A stretch of DNA of 64,000 nt from DASSQJ01 sp963730165 (GCA_963730165.1 CAVSQS010000005.1:248001-312000), one strand, 5' to 3'. Shown: positions 53,548-63,845, counted from the stretch's first letter. Numbers and translations: made by a program. The notes: generated by a model from the sequence alone, not told the origin.

Positions 53548-54190
53548 TCCTGCTCTACGCGAGCTGCACGTCAACGAGGTGCGCGTGACGGTGACGTGTC
53601 GGGTGCTTAAGGTCGCTGGCCAGCCGTAGTACCGATAGCTCACCTCGCCGGCGCCGGAGCCCGACCCTGTCGCGGCGTGCCGGGCGAACGTTCTGTTTGA
53701 GATCCACGTCGACAATCCGGAGTTGGAGCATCGCCTGCAGCCGAACAGGCGCCGACGCCGGCCAAGCGATGTCAGACCGAACCGCCCCTGGAAGGTCTGC
53801 TCGGATAACGGCTTGTGGAACGTATTCGATACGAGGCGCTCGGCAACAGGGCGCGACCGGTTCCGCCAGCGCAGGACCACGTTCGGCGTGACTTCACTGC
53901 GGCACCCCGAACCAGTTGAAGCTGACCGGTGTTTCACCGAGTCTTTGACCAGTGAAGGGAAGTTGTACCTCGGCGCGATGCGCGAATACCAACTGGTGGA
54001 GCCCAGGGGACAGGTCGGCACCAGCGCGGGCAACGCCGCCAATGAGTCCTTCTTCGCGCTTCTCCAACAGAAGGGTCAGGTGGCTCGAACGAACTGCCCC
54101 TCCGGCGGCGCGACGACCAGTCGGTCGGGCGCCTCGAACACGAGGCCACCCTCGGGCAGCGCATCTGGGCATCGGCATCCCAAACCTCAG
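53548..54190 (+). pseudogene. IS3-family transposase (orfB) remnant
   Basis: Degenerate orfB. Recognisable pieces in order: VTCRVLKVAGQP, ACRANVLFEIHVDNPELEHR, RPWKVCSDNGLWNVFDTRR, TESLTSEGKLYLGAM and QVGTSAGNAANESFFALLQQ, matching the IS3 blocks WKVCSDNGWWSVF, DITEHRTxEGKLYLCA and VGxSxDNAAxESFFxLLQ. There are stops and frameshifts, and the segment with the middle catalytic Asp is deleted. It lies directly right of ISL3 copy 1. Confidence 0.65.
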
Positions 54191-54219
54191 ACAGTTGCAT
54201 ACTCAGATAGGGTGTCCCT

Positions 54220-55570
54220 GTGCGCAGTCCACGTGTGGCCAAAGAACTCGAGAGTCCAGCCTGCGCGCCGGCGCTGCTGCAGGATATTCCTTGCTGCTCT
54301 TTTGGGCTCTTCGCGACACTATCAGTCAGACCTTTGCCTATCAAGGTCTTGGCTTTCGATCACCGGATCCCACAGGGACGAGTATCGCGGTTGCGCTGGT
54401 AGTCATTGTCGCCATCCTCCTTCCGGCGAATATCCGCAGACCTTCCGACTTCATCCTCTGGCTCTTCTTCGTCCTGTGCGTCGCGCCGGCCACGCTGCTC
54501 GCTCAATGGATTCCAATCTTAGGGGTGACCGAGTCAACATGGCTTGGAGTGCACTGCTCAGCTGCGGTTGTTCTTGCCCGACTAATCATCCTTGCGGGAC
54601 CGAGGAACATCTCCCCTAAACTGCATCTTTCAATTGGTCCCCATTTGTGGCTCCTCCTCTTTGCGTACTCATTCCTGGTGTACGCCCTACTCGGACTCTT
54701 CAATGGCCTACATCTGCGGTACCTCTCGATAACCGATGTGTATGTCGCCCGGGAAGGACTGAGTCAGACCTACACATCACTCCCGCTTCTCGGATATCTG
54801 CTTCCGGTTCAGGAGAACATAATCAACCCTCTCCTGATGGCTCGCGGAATAATGCGCATCGCACAGGACTTCTCTTGCTTGGGGCGGCCGGGCAACTGCT
54901 AATCTACATGAGCACCGGCCAGAAGACGGTCCTTTTCTCGATCGCCGCCGTTCTAGCCGTCGGGTGGCTATTCCGGCGCTATAAATACCCGAGTGGCAGT
55001 CTGGTCCTAATAGGTGTCTCTCTGAGTTCGCTTGCTGCCCTGGCCGTTGACAAACTCCTAGGAGGGATTACTGCCAGTTCACTGCTGATTCGACGATTCA
55101 TCGTGGTGCCCGGAGCGCTGGCGGCAGCCTACGTGGCCGTGTTCCAAAATGACCGAAAACCAACTTCTCAGATTCGGTTCTTCCCTTTCTTTCTAACCCG
55201 TATGCCAACGGGCTCAGTCCGACACATCTCGTCGGGGAAATCTTCGTGGGAAACACAGAAACCGCAGCGAATGTTTCATTGCTGGGACACGGCTACTTCT
55301 GTCTCTTGGATACGTAGGAATCTATATTGAGGCGGTTGTCTTCGCCGTGATCATGTGGCTGGTGGACGACGCGAGTGTTGGGCTTCCGCTTGGCCTATCT
55401 GTGCGCATTATTTGCGATGCCTACGATCGCGATCAGCAACGCGAGCCCATGTTACAGCCATACTGACCCACGGGCTTCTCGCAGGAATCCTCGTCGCTGC
55501 CTCGTTGCCGCGCGGAGAGGGGAGCCCCAGTTCTGCGTCGAACAGGGCTGGCAGTCTTAGCGCACCCACG
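54220..55570 (+). pseudogene. O-antigen polymerase/ligase-like (Wzy) gene, decayed
   Basis: A hydrophobic protein of about 440 residues spread over several frames. Pieces: SIAVALVVIVAILLPANIRR, LWLFFVLCVAPATLLAQWIP, LLLFAYSFLVYALLGLFNGL, QLLIYMSTGQKTVLFSIAAV, FIVVPGALAAAYVAVFQND, and SNPYANGLSPTHLVGEIFVG. Around ten membrane segments and the large loop fit Wzy. GTG 54220 is a possible start. Lower GC and weaker codon bias than the backbone point to transfer. At least four frameshifts make it non-functional as written. Confidence 0.65.
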
Positions 55571-55724
55571 CCCAGCAGTCGGGCGCCGCGTTGACCAATT
55601 CGGAGTCCAGAGAAGCCTGCTCATGGTCGGAATAGTGGTCGCGCACGTGACCCGAACCGAATCAAAGAAGTCTCCCTTGGTTAGGAGGGGCTTCGCCGAC
55701 GAGCGTGTGACCATGAAAGTGGCC

Positions 55725-56128
55725 TATCGGCGTCTGAGGATCATGCAGGCCCGGGGGCTTCTGTCGGTTGTGCACGCCACGGGACTTGCGCCGTTGGAGC
55801 TCGATGATCCCGTCGAGGGCTTCTTTGCCGACGTCGGGTGCGCCGCGGGTGTCGAAGTAGCCGAGGAACCCGCTGCGCCATCGACGCAGAGCAGCCCCGA
55901 GGCGCAGCACCTTGGGGGGGGGCAGGTGCGCAGCCCTCTCGGTGATCTTCTCCGCGATGGCGCGGCCGGCGGCGTGGATGCCCTGGGGGTAGGCTTCGCG
56001 TGCCTGTTGGTGCACTTAGTTGGGCAAGCTCGACCTCGACGTGTTCGTCCGAGTGAACGTCGCGCGGAGGTGGGCGCGTTGCCGGTGGGCGAAGTTCGAC
56101 GCAGGGCGCATGCCGGAGGTTGACCCAT
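55725..56128 (-). pseudogene. C-terminal remnant of an ISL3-like transposase
   Basis: The frame VHQQAREAYPQGIHAAGRAI, then AEKITERAAHLPPPKVLRLG, AALRRWRSGFLGYFDTRGA and EALDGIIELQRRKSRGVHNR corresponds to the end of ISL3-type transposases, where 'NGxTEALNGxIE..RR.ArGfrN' carries the last catalytic Glu. It is a different subgroup from the two full ISL3 copies. The N-terminal three quarters are gone. Confidence 0.5.
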
Positions 56129-56152
56129 GTCGAGGTACTTGAGATCAGACTA

Positions 56153-57124
56153 CTAGATGTACTGACTCGGGAGGTTGATCAACCGGGTGACCGGTGGCTT
56201 GTTCCCGCAGGCGGTGTGGGGCCGGTGCTGGTTGTACCGGTGGAGCCATGCTGGCAGGGCGTCGCGGCGTTCGCTCTCTGAGGTGTAGCAGCGGGCGTAG
56301 CCCCAGCCGTCGGACATGGTCCGGTGGAAGCGTTCGATCTTGCCGTTGGTCTGTGGCCGGTAGGGCCGGGTGCGGGGGTGCTTGATGCCGAGATCGCGCG
56401 CAGGTGTCCCGCCACACGTGGGAGCGATAGGGGGAGCCGTTGTCCGACAGGACGTGCTCGGTGGCGACTCCTCGGGCGGCGAACCATGCGACGGCGCGGC
56501 GCAGGACGGCGGTGGCGGTGACGGCGGTCTCGTCATCGTGGATCTCGGCGTAGGCGACACGGGAGTGGTCGTCGATGACGGTGTGCACGTAGGCGTGCCC
56601 ATTTCAGGTCGTCGTGGCGGTTCTTGGCTTGCCGGGGTCGCGGCCCGGTTCTTTCGCCCTGGCGCCGGCCGACGTAGCGCCACCCGCCGCCGTCAGGGAC
56701 GTTCCCGACTTCTTGACGTCCACCTGCATCATCGAACCGGGATGGTCATGCTCGTAGCGGCGGACCGGTTCCCCGGTGGCGCGTCGACATGGGACAGCCG
56801 GTTGAGTCGGCAGCGGGTCAGGACGCGGTGGACCGTCGAGGGCGCCACACCGACCAGCGGAGCCAGCTGGACCGGGCCGAGGCGGTGACGCATCCGCAGC
56901 GACACGATCCGCTTCGTCGTCGCCGGCGGCGTCTTCGTGGGCATCCGGTGCGGCCGGCTGGACCGGTCGTCCATCGACTCACCGGCGGCGTAGCGGACCA
57001 CCCACCGCTTCACCGTCAGCCAGGACACCTGGAACCGGGCGGCGACCTCCGCGATGGGCACCTGCTGGTCGACGACGAACTGGGCAACCCGAAGGCGGGC
57101 ACGAGGGGTCAGGGCAGCGTTAGC
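56153..57124 (-). pseudogene. IS481-family transposase, frameshifted and split by ISL3
   Basis: N-terminal helix-turn-helix SHANAALTPRARLRVAQFVV, interrupted exactly there by ISL3 copy 2, then VSWLTVKRWVVRYA, MDDRSSRPHRMPTKTPPATT and RLGPVQLAPLVGVAPSTVHR. The DDE domain appears in shifted frames: HTVIDDHSRVAYAEIHDDET (Asp), HVLSDNGSPYRSHVWRDT (Asp) and RPYRPQTNGKIERFHRTMSD (Glu). It ends with LINLPSQYI at 56153. Breaks lie near 56400 and 56600-56730. Confidence 0.8.
57117..57124. repeat. 8-bp target-site duplication, left
   Basis: GCGTTAGC, identical to 58556-58563, directly abutting the GGCTCATCCC end of ISL3 copy 2. Eight bases is the normal ISL3 duplication length. Confidence 0.9.
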
Positions 57125-58555
57125 GGCTCATCCCAATCCGGGGTGTAGGCCCCTCGTGATGGGGGGCGCGTCGGTGCCGGGTTAGAGGTCGAGGCCTCCC
57201 GAGGATGAGGGTTCCTACGCGCCTCATCCGGAAGACCTCGACGTGTCTGACGCTACCTTCGCCAGCCCTGACCTGAGCAAGTTCTGCCGCCTCGACGAGC
57301 TGGGGTTGGAGGTGACCGGCCAGCGGCTGGAGCCGGGCCGGGCCGTCCTGGCCTGCCGGGTCCTCGAACCTGATGACTGGTGCCATCGCTGCGGGGAGCA
57401 GGGCGTGTCGCGGGACACTGTGCGCCGCCGGCTGGCGCATGAGCCGTTCGGGTGGCGCCCGACGACGCTGCTGGTCACGGTGCGCCGGTACCGGTGCTCG
57501 GGGTGTGGGCACGTGTGGCGGCAGGACACCACGAGCGCAGCGCCGCCGCGGGCGAAGATCTCCCGGGCCGGGCTGTCGTGGGCGCTGCGGGCGCTGGTGG
57601 TCCAGCACCTGAGCGTGGCCCGGGTCGCCGAGGGGCTCGCGGTCGCGTGGGACACCGCCAACGACGCGGTCCTGGCTGAGGGGCGCCGGGTCCTGATCGA
57701 GGACGCGGGCCGGTTCGAGGGGGTCGCCGTGGTCGGGGTCGACGAACACGTGTGGCGACACACCGGCCACGGCGACAAGTACGTCACCGTGGTCATCGAC
57801 CTGACCCCGATCCGCGACGGCACCGGCCCGGCACGGCTGCTGGACATGGTGCCCGGCCGCTCCAAGGCCGCGTTCAAGGCCTGGCTGGCCGCCCGTCCCG
57901 CGGCGTGGCGCGACCTGGTGGAGGTCGTGGCGATGGACGGGTTCACCGGGTTCAAGACCGCCGCCGCCGAGGAGCTGCCCGACGCGGTCGCGGTGATGGA
58001 CCCGTTCCACGTCGTGCGCCTGGCCGGGGAGGCGGTGGACCGGTGCCGCCGCCGGGTCCAGCAGGAGCTCCATGGCCACCGCGGCCTCGCCGGCGACCCG
58101 CTGTACCGGGCCAGGCGGACCCTGCACACCGGCGAGGACCTGCTCACCGACCGGCAGCGCGAGCGGCTCATGATCCTGTTCGCCGACCCCGGGCACGTCG
58201 AGGTCGAGGCGACCTGGGGTGTCTATCAGCGGATGATCGCCGCCTACCGCGAACCCGACCGGGGCGAGCACGCGCGGTGATGGCAGCGCTGATCGACTGC
58301 CTGCGCCAGGGCGTCCCCGCCGCGCTGACCGAGCTGCGCCGGCTCGGCCGGACCCTGAACCAGCGCGCCGGCGACGTCCTGGCCTACCTCGACCGGCCCG
58401 GCACCAGCAACGGCCCCGCCGAGGCGCTCAACGGGCGCCTCGAGCACCTCCGCGGCTCCGCCCTCGGCTTCCGCAACCTGACCAACTACATCGCCAGATC
58501 CCTACTCGAGACCGGCGGCTTCAGACCACGCCTACACCCTCGTTTGGGATGAGCC
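57125..58555. mobile_element. ISL3-family insertion sequence, copy 2, nested in IS481
   Basis: 1431 bp from GGCTCATCCC (57125) to GGGATGAGCC (58555), with imperfect inner continuation of the repeats (AATCCGGGGTGTAGG versus AAACGAGGGTGTAGG). Flanked by GCGTTAGC on both sides. Orientation is opposite to copy 1; the two copies bracket 3.6 kb. Confidence 0.93.
57243..58552 (+). CDS. ISL3-family transposase (one frameshift)
   Basis: 436-residue transposase matching copy 1 throughout; catalytic segments VAVVGVDEHVWRHT, VVAMDGFTGFKTAAAEELPD and NGPAEALNGRLEHLRGSALG are present. A one-base loss near 58277 (after the YREPDR segment) ends the first frame in GEHAR-stop at 58280; the next frame continues VMAALIDCLRQGVPAALTEL to the stop at 58552. 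If real, the copy is inactive by itself but could be moved by copy 1. Confidence 0.85.
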
Positions 58556-58563
58556 GCGTTAGC
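58556..58563. repeat. 8-bp target-site duplication, right
   Basis: GCGTTAGC, second half of the pair with 57117-57124. Confidence 0.9.
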
Positions 58564-58931
58564 GTGGGACGAGGGCCTGCTGTTTGGCGAAGTGAACCTT
58601 GAGCAGTTCCACTCCACCGCGGGAGGCCCTCCCAGGTCACTCAAACGCGCGGATCACATCCGCTCGACCAACCTCCCCGGTCAGTACAGCTAGAAGCCCT
58701 GCGGCTCGGGGGCCTTGCCCCCTTCCCTCACCCTCATCAACCTGACTCGCGCCTCGCACCCCTCACCCGCGCTCGTACGCGACGAGCCCGTTTGAACGGC
58801 GCCAGATCACTCGGGTCGCGGGCAACCCCTGCCTCTAGCCCCGGCCGCACCGACCGATCGACTCTACCGGTGCAGGCTCCGGACTGCGTGACGCCGAGGA
58901 CGAGCGGGTCCGGCGCCCTAGCGGCACGTCC
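58564..58931. other. IS481 left flank and unassigned sequence
   Basis: The first bases restore the 5' end of the IS481 transposase (minus strand). On the plus strand a stop-terminated frame from 58562 to 58693 reads LLFGEVNLEQFHSTAGGPPR then SLKRADHIRSTNLPGQYS, possibly the tail of a lost gene, not recognised. Nothing else is seen up to the repeat at 58932. Confidence 0.35.
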
Positions 58932-59168
58932 GGGCGACTGGACGCCGTGCTGCATGAGAGCCCGACACGCCCGACAGAGCTCCTGTGCCGCCGTCACAGC
59001 TGGCTGCGTATAGATGCGCACCAGTCACGTCTGGGTCAAGCTTCTCCACGAGGCCTCTTCGAGACAATCGCCGCCCTCAAGACCGGAGGCGGCCTAAGGA
59101 GACCTCTTTCAGGATCCTCGCGCAGGGAATGCCCGCCTCCACCTCCGCAACGTTCAACAACCCACAGG
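58932..59168. repeat. Degenerate direct repeat A, left of IS1634
   Basis: Begins GGGCGACTGGACGCCGTGCT and continues with GCATGAGAGCCCGACACGCC; the first about 38 bases equal repeat B at 60862. Further matches are scattered (CACGTCTGGGTC, GCTTCTCC, GACAATCGCC, CCTCCGCAACGTTC). It ends exactly where the IS1634 terminus begins. Confidence 0.65.
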
Positions 59169-60862
59169 CCTGACTCGTGCCACCGGGGTGTGTCACTGAG
59201 GCCGAAGGCCGAGGTCGTTCAGGATGGATCTGGCGGTGTCGGTGAGCGGGTCCTCGGCGAGGTGGTCGTGCCCGGCGATCTGGACGGTGATCTGCTGGAG
59301 CGGTCGCAGGGTGCGGACGATCTTCTTGACGCTCATGCCGGTGGCGTCCTGGAGGTAGCGGGCCACGGCCAGGGCGGCGAACACGATCGTGAGGTGGGCC
59401 TCGATCGCGTCGCGGGTGTGGTGGAACATCGGCCGGGCGCGCAGGTCGGTCTTGGACATCCGGAACGACTGCTCGACCCGCCACAGGTCGTGGTAGCTGG
59501 CGATCACCTCCCCCGCGGGCATCACCGGGGCGCGGATGTTGGTGACGTACCCCTTCAGCCCGACCAGTGACCGGGCCCGGGCGAGGGACTTCTCGTCGAG
59601 GGTGAGCGCCCTGCCGGCGGTGGTGACGAACCGTGGGGTGCGGGCGGTCTTCTCGCCGGCGATGACGGCCTTGGCGCGGTTCTCCTGCAGAGGTCAACGT
59701 CTTGGCGTCCCGGGCCGCACGCTTCGCGCAGTAGGCCCACACCGCCCGCCACGACCCAGCGTGCCCGGCGGGGTCCCAGGCCGGTTCGGCCTTGACCTTC
59801 GGGTCGTTCTCGGCACGCCGGCCACCATGGCGTGGGGTGATCGTGTCGATGACCTGCCCGTCGGTGAACGCGTCGCCGTGCCAGCGGAAGTGCGACTCCA
59901 GGTCCTTGGGGGCCTTGGTGACCCTCGAGCCGACGATGAACTTCAACCCGGCCTCGTCGAGCTCGCGCAGGTTGGCCGCCGAGAGCATCCCGGCGTCGGC
60001 GACCACCACCAGGCCCTCGAGGGCGTGCCGGTCCTGGAAGGCCCGGATGACCGGCAACAACGTGAGGGTCTCGGCCTTGTTGCCCTCGAAGCAGCCGATC
60101 TCGAGGGGGAACCCGCCCCGGTCGACCAGCAGCCCGACCACGACCTGGGGGTCCACGCGGCGTTCCTTGGAGTAGCCGACCTTGCGCAGCTCGTCCTCGT
60201 TCTCGGCCTCGAAGTACAGCGTGGTCACGTCGTACAGCACCAAGGACAGATCCCCGGCCACCGAGGCGTGCGCGTAGCAGGCTGCGGCGAGCGTGTCCCG
60301 GTACCCGCGCTGCTGGGCCCGGGCCAGCGACCGGAACACGGTCCGCAGCGAGGCATGCTCGACGCCGACCTCGTCCAGCACCCGGATCGAGTCGGCCTTG
60401 CTCGTGGGCTCGATGATCCGGGCCAGCACCAGCTGCTTGAACGCCTCATCGGCGACGGCGTCGAACCCGAGCCGGTCGTACACCCCCTCGAGCACCCGCC
60501 ACAGCAACGTCGAGCGCTTCCCCGTGATCACTCCCGGCCGACCAGGCGCTGGCGCGCCGTCGACGCCCAGGTCCAGCACCCCCTGACCGGGCCGTAGCCG
60601 CCGGTTGGCCTCGGCCATCAGCACCGCCAGCTCGGCCTCCGACCGTGCCGTCCCCACGTGGTCCAAGACCACGTCCCGACCCGCCCGCCGCTCCGCGAGC
60701 TGCACCTTCGTGCTCCCCGAACGGCCCGGGACCCGACGCACGAACACCACAAACGCGGACTCTACTCAGCACCGGGGTGTGTCAATCACCCCGAGCACAA
60801 CCCCCTGACCAGCACAAACGCCAGGGCAAAACGCAGCGGCCCATCAAGTGGCACGAGTCAGG
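59169..60862. mobile_element. IS1634-family insertion sequence
   Basis: About 1694 bp between inverted repeats CCTGACTCGTGCCAC (59169-59183) and its complement (60848-60862). A subterminal CCGGGGTGTGTCA occurs near both ends (59182 and 60772). Contains one transposase on the minus strand and is sandwiched between repeats A and B. Confidence 0.8.
59193..60750 (-). CDS. IS1634-family transposase (one frameshift)
   Basis: About 519 residues. N-terminal FVRRVPGRSGSTKVQLAERR is typical of IS1634; the DDE core has LVLYDVTTLYFEAENEDELR (first Asp), GLVVVADAGMLSAANLRELD (second Asp) and, after the frameshift near 59695, VIASYHDLWRVEQSFRMSKT (Glu) with RPMFHHTRDAIEAHLTIVFA. One extra base in ACCTCTGCAGGAG breaks the frame. 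The end DLGLRPQ is at 59193. Confidence 0.82.
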
Positions 60863-61130
60863 GGCGACTGGACGCCGTGCTGCATGAGAGCCCGACACGC
60901 CCCGTTACAGAGCTCCTGTAAGCTCGCCCCACACCGGGCTGGGTGCTCGTCGATGAATGCGTCCACCACGCACGTCTGGGTCGAGCTTCTCCGAAGGCGG
61001 AGGACCGGAGTCTCTCGGACAATCGCCCCCGCAAGAGTACCGAGGGCCTCCAAGCAGCCCGCTTGTCAGGACCGCTTCGCGCAGCGAATGCGCAACGCCT
61101 CCAGCCTCCGCAACGTTCGACAACCACCGG
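60862..61130. repeat. Degenerate direct repeat B, right of IS1634
   Basis: Starts GGGCGACTGGACGCCGTGCT directly after the right IS1634 terminus and follows repeat A with declining similarity to CCTCCGCAACGTTCGACAAC. No clear protein is encoded. The 120 bases that follow up to the glycosyltransferase stop hold nothing recognisable. Confidence 0.6.
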
Positions 61131-61255
61131 CACTCCGTCACTTGGGCTTGCACTAGTCAACCCTGGCCACCCATAAGACACAGCCAGTGACATGCCAGTC
61201 AGCTTCGAGGAGCCGGCCACCCCGGCCCGTTCAGGACCCACCTCAAGGTCAAGGT

Positions 61256-62368
61256 CTACTCAGTCCGCGATCTAGAAAGCGTCTCAACCCACGCTACAAG
61301 CTTCGTGCCCTCGGCATCGAACGAGAACTTGGTTTCAAACGCTCGCCGGGCCTCAGCCCCCATCCGAGCAGCCAAACGGGGGTCAGCTATCAGTTGCGAC
61401 ACCGCATCTTTCACTGCCTCCGGGCTCTGCGGATCTACGGCTATCCCGCAGCCGGTAGGCGCGAGCTGCTCGATCCACCGTGGGAAGTTTGAATATACTA
61501 TTGGGCGCCCCGCTGCCATGTATTCAAATATCTTCGTGGACTGGGCGTTCAAGTAGTTGGGCAAGGGCAGAAGGACGCACATTCCCACATCAGCATCGGC
61601 CAGAACCTCGGGAACCATTGACGGAGGCACGCGCCCAAGGTATGCGACACGATCTCGCGCCTTGATTCTGTCTTCGAGCTCGGCAGGCTGCGCAGGCCCG
61701 GCTAGGATCAGCGACGACGACGGGACCATCTCGACAACCTTTAGCATCACGTCAATGCCGCGACCGACGCTGACTGCCCCAACGTAAGCGAGGCGACCTT
61801 GTCGGGGGGCAGGGGAGGGTGATGGAAAATCCCGCGACCAAGGGAAGTTCTGCACAAGACAGACCGACTTGGCGGAGCCGAATTCATTGAGCATCAACGG
61901 CACAGCGACGACGATGCCGTCCAGCATCTTGGCGGCAAACCTCTCTAGTATGCGTGCAGCGACGGCCATGATTGGGCGCAAGGGGGCGGGGATATGGTCC
62001 TTTCCTTGCACTTGCTTGGGGAGGAATTCATGTGCGTCGTAAATGACGACACACCGGTGAGATATTTTCCACAGCGCCGCGAATAGGATCAACTCCGGAT
62101 CGTGAACGTGAACTACGCTGGGCTGGATCCTTTTCAGGATGCCCCAGGCAAGCCAGGCCCCTCGCAAGACACGGTTGATCCTGGTTGCGCCCACCTGACC
62201 TTCCAGCACGTGATGAGTAATGCCGTCCTGGTCTGTAAGAGGTCCGCGAGCGACAAGGTGTACGTCGTACCCCCCGTCGCGCATGGCTGCGCACTCTTTG
62301 TGTCGGATCCGAACGTCATCGGGTGGATGTGCTGTGGTCACGTGAGCGACAATTGGCCGTCGGTTCAT
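61256..62368 (-). CDS. Glycosyltransferase family 4
   Basis: 370 residues with the two-Rossmann GT-B fold. N-terminal IVAHVTTAHPPDDVRIRHKE, the donor-side VVHVHDPELILFAALWK, VIYDAHEFLPKQVQGKD, and the C-terminal nucleotide-sugar site GRLAYVGAVSVGRGIDVML and AQSTKIFEYMAAGRPIV with the E-x7-E type acid pair. ATG 62368 overlaps the flippase stop by four bases. It transfers a sugar onto the growing lipid-linked repeat unit; donor unknown. Intact, with moderate GC unlike the backbone genes. Confidence 0.88.
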   Translation of the reverse strand: MNRRPIVAHVTTAHPPDDVRIRHKECAAMRDGGYDVHLVARGPLTDQDGITHHVLEGQVGATRINRVLRGAWLAWGILKRIQPSVVHVHDPELILFAALWKISHRCVVIYDAHEFLPKQVQGKDHIPAPLRPIMAVAARILERFAAKMLDGIVVAVPLMLNEFGSAKSVCLVQNFPWSRDFPSPSPAPRQGRLAYVGAVSVGRGIDVMLKVVEMVPSSSLILAGPAQPAELEDRIKARDRVAYLGRVPPSMVPEVLADADVGMCVLLPLPNYLNAQSTKIFEYMAAGRPIVYSNFPRWIEQLAPTGCGIAVDPQSPEAVKDAVSQLIADPRLAARMGAEARRAFETKFSFDAEGTKLVAWVETLSRSRTE

Positions 62369-63639
62369 TCTGCTGTCTCGCCTAGAGATTTGATGGGCTG
62401 CTCCCAACGGTCCAAGACAGACCGGCACAGGAGCCATTGAGCACCGTAGGTGAATGCCATGGAAACTCCAAAGACCGCCACTGCAAGGTCCGGCGAGCCA
62501 TCGGCTATGATAACAACTCCCACTACGCCTGTCGTGGAAACGAAGCGCAGAACATCCCAAGTAAGCTGGAGATCGCTCCTACCGGCAAGAATCAGGGTTT
62601 GGGACAGTGGCACCGCCACGAGCTGGGCACTTACGCCGAGAACCATTAGTCGAGCGAATTGTCCCGCAGGCTCCCATGCAGGTCCGAACACGAAGGAGAA
62701 CAGAGCGGGCCCGCCCAAACCAACGACTAGCGCCAGACCCGCGGCAAGTACGGCTAGGCGTCTGCTCGTAGCGCCGAAGAGCGCCCGGAGTTGCCCCCCC
62801 GTCCGCGCTCTCGAAGCGGCTGCAGAAACGAATACCTGTGCGACTGCAGTTCCGATTACCGTCACCGGGAGGGCCAGGGTTCTCTGCGTCAGTCCCAGCC
62901 ACCCGACGACCGAAGCGGGGTATGCAGCAGAGAAGATCAACAAGGGCACCTGAGTGCCTCCCACGTTAAATAGCGCGGCAATGCTCAACCGGAAGCAGGC
63001 GCCCTTGAACTCTCGCAAGACCCTGATCGGACGACTCCCGACCCAAGCCTTAGGGCCCCCGAGGCCGGATCCGCGAAGCATGACTGCGGCGCCAGCTGCG
63101 TGGCCAACCCCAAGGCCGAGCAGCAGGCCACCAGCCCCGTGAGAACGAATACCAGCGAGGACTTGTACGGCCACGGTCAGCATGGCCCGAAGCGAGTGGC
63201 GCACACCGATAGCTCCAAATCTTGCGCGCCGGACAGCCCATTGGTTGAGGACCATAAACATGGTAGCTGCAGAAGCGACCAGAGGCGCGGCCCAAATCCA
63301 AGTTTCGACAGCGCGCATACCGAGAGATGCGTCAAATCTGCGGACGACAACTTCGGCCACAACCGAGACAACCACGCCCGCGGTTAACGCGACGAGAACG
63401 CCCGAGCGAGCCACCTCCGCTGCGTGCGTTTCATCCTCGACGATCGGGACTAACATCTCAATCCGTGCCGCCATGACCGAGGCTAAGACCGAAACAATGG
63501 CGGTGAAGGCGGTCAACACGCCGAAGGAGTCGGCGTCATAAATTCGCGTTAAGATTGGGGAACTCGCGACGATCACTATTTGGGCAACCGCAGCCCCCCC
63601 GGATATTGCCAACACGCCACGACGAAAGGAACTGGTCAC
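62365..63639 (-). CDS. Polysaccharide flippase (Wzx-like, MATE/MVF superfamily)
   Basis: 424 residues with about twelve hydrophobic segments, starting GVLAISGGAAVAQIVIVASS and PILTRIYDADSFGVLTAFTA, the usual opening of Wzx/RfbX flippases ('..R.y....fG.....').  GTG start at 63639. It moves undecaprenyl-linked repeat units across the membrane for polymerisation by Wzy, whose gene in this locus is decayed. Coupled to the GT4 gene. Lower GC than the first 45 kb suggests acquisition by transfer, common for Wzx. Confidence 0.85.
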   Translation of the reverse strand: MTSSFRRGVLAISGGAAVAQIVIVASSPILTRIYDADSFGVLTAFTAIVSVLASVMAARIEMLVPIVEDETHAAEVARSGVLVALTAGVVVSVVAEVVVRRFDASLGMRAVETWIWAAPLVASAATMFMVLNQWAVRRARFGAIGVRHSLRAMLTVAVQVLAGIRSHGAGGLLLGLGVGHAAGAAVMLRGSGLGGPKAWVGSRPIRVLREFKGACFRLSIAALFNVGGTQVPLLIFSAAYPASVVGWLGLTQRTLALPVTVIGTAVAQVFVSAAASRARTGGQLRALFGATSRRLAVLAAGLALVVGLGGPALFSFVFGPAWEPAGQFARLMVLGVSAQLVAVPLSQTLILAGRSDLQLTWDVLRFVSTTGVVGVVIIADGSPDLAVAVFGVSMAFTYGAQWLLCRSVLDRWEQPIKSLGETAE

Positions 63640-63845
63640 GCGTCGAGCCTCGCCGAACCGCGGCCCACGACGTCACCTGCAACTCTGCCAATCGGAGGCC
63701 TCATTGCCAGGGACCACCTCTCTGTCAGTCTCGGGGCGAGCCTAGTCGAGACTGGAGAGGCAACCGCCGGGCGGCCCGACTTCCAACCAGGGCTTGGCCC
63801 CATCAAGGAGTTGTCTTGACGTCAAGATGACCGCCACCACCGTGG
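63640..63845. other. Intergenic stretch without a recognised gene
   Basis: About 200 bases between the flippase start and the isocitrate dehydrogenase fragment. Short frames only; no family, palindrome or promoter stands out. It probably holds the flippase promoter on the minus strand. Confidence 0.3.

Noticed and set aside
53533..57124. Functional composite transposon made by two ISL3 copies
   Set aside because: Copy 2 has its own target duplication inside IS481, so it inserted by itself; no duplication spans both outer ends and there is no intact cargo gene.
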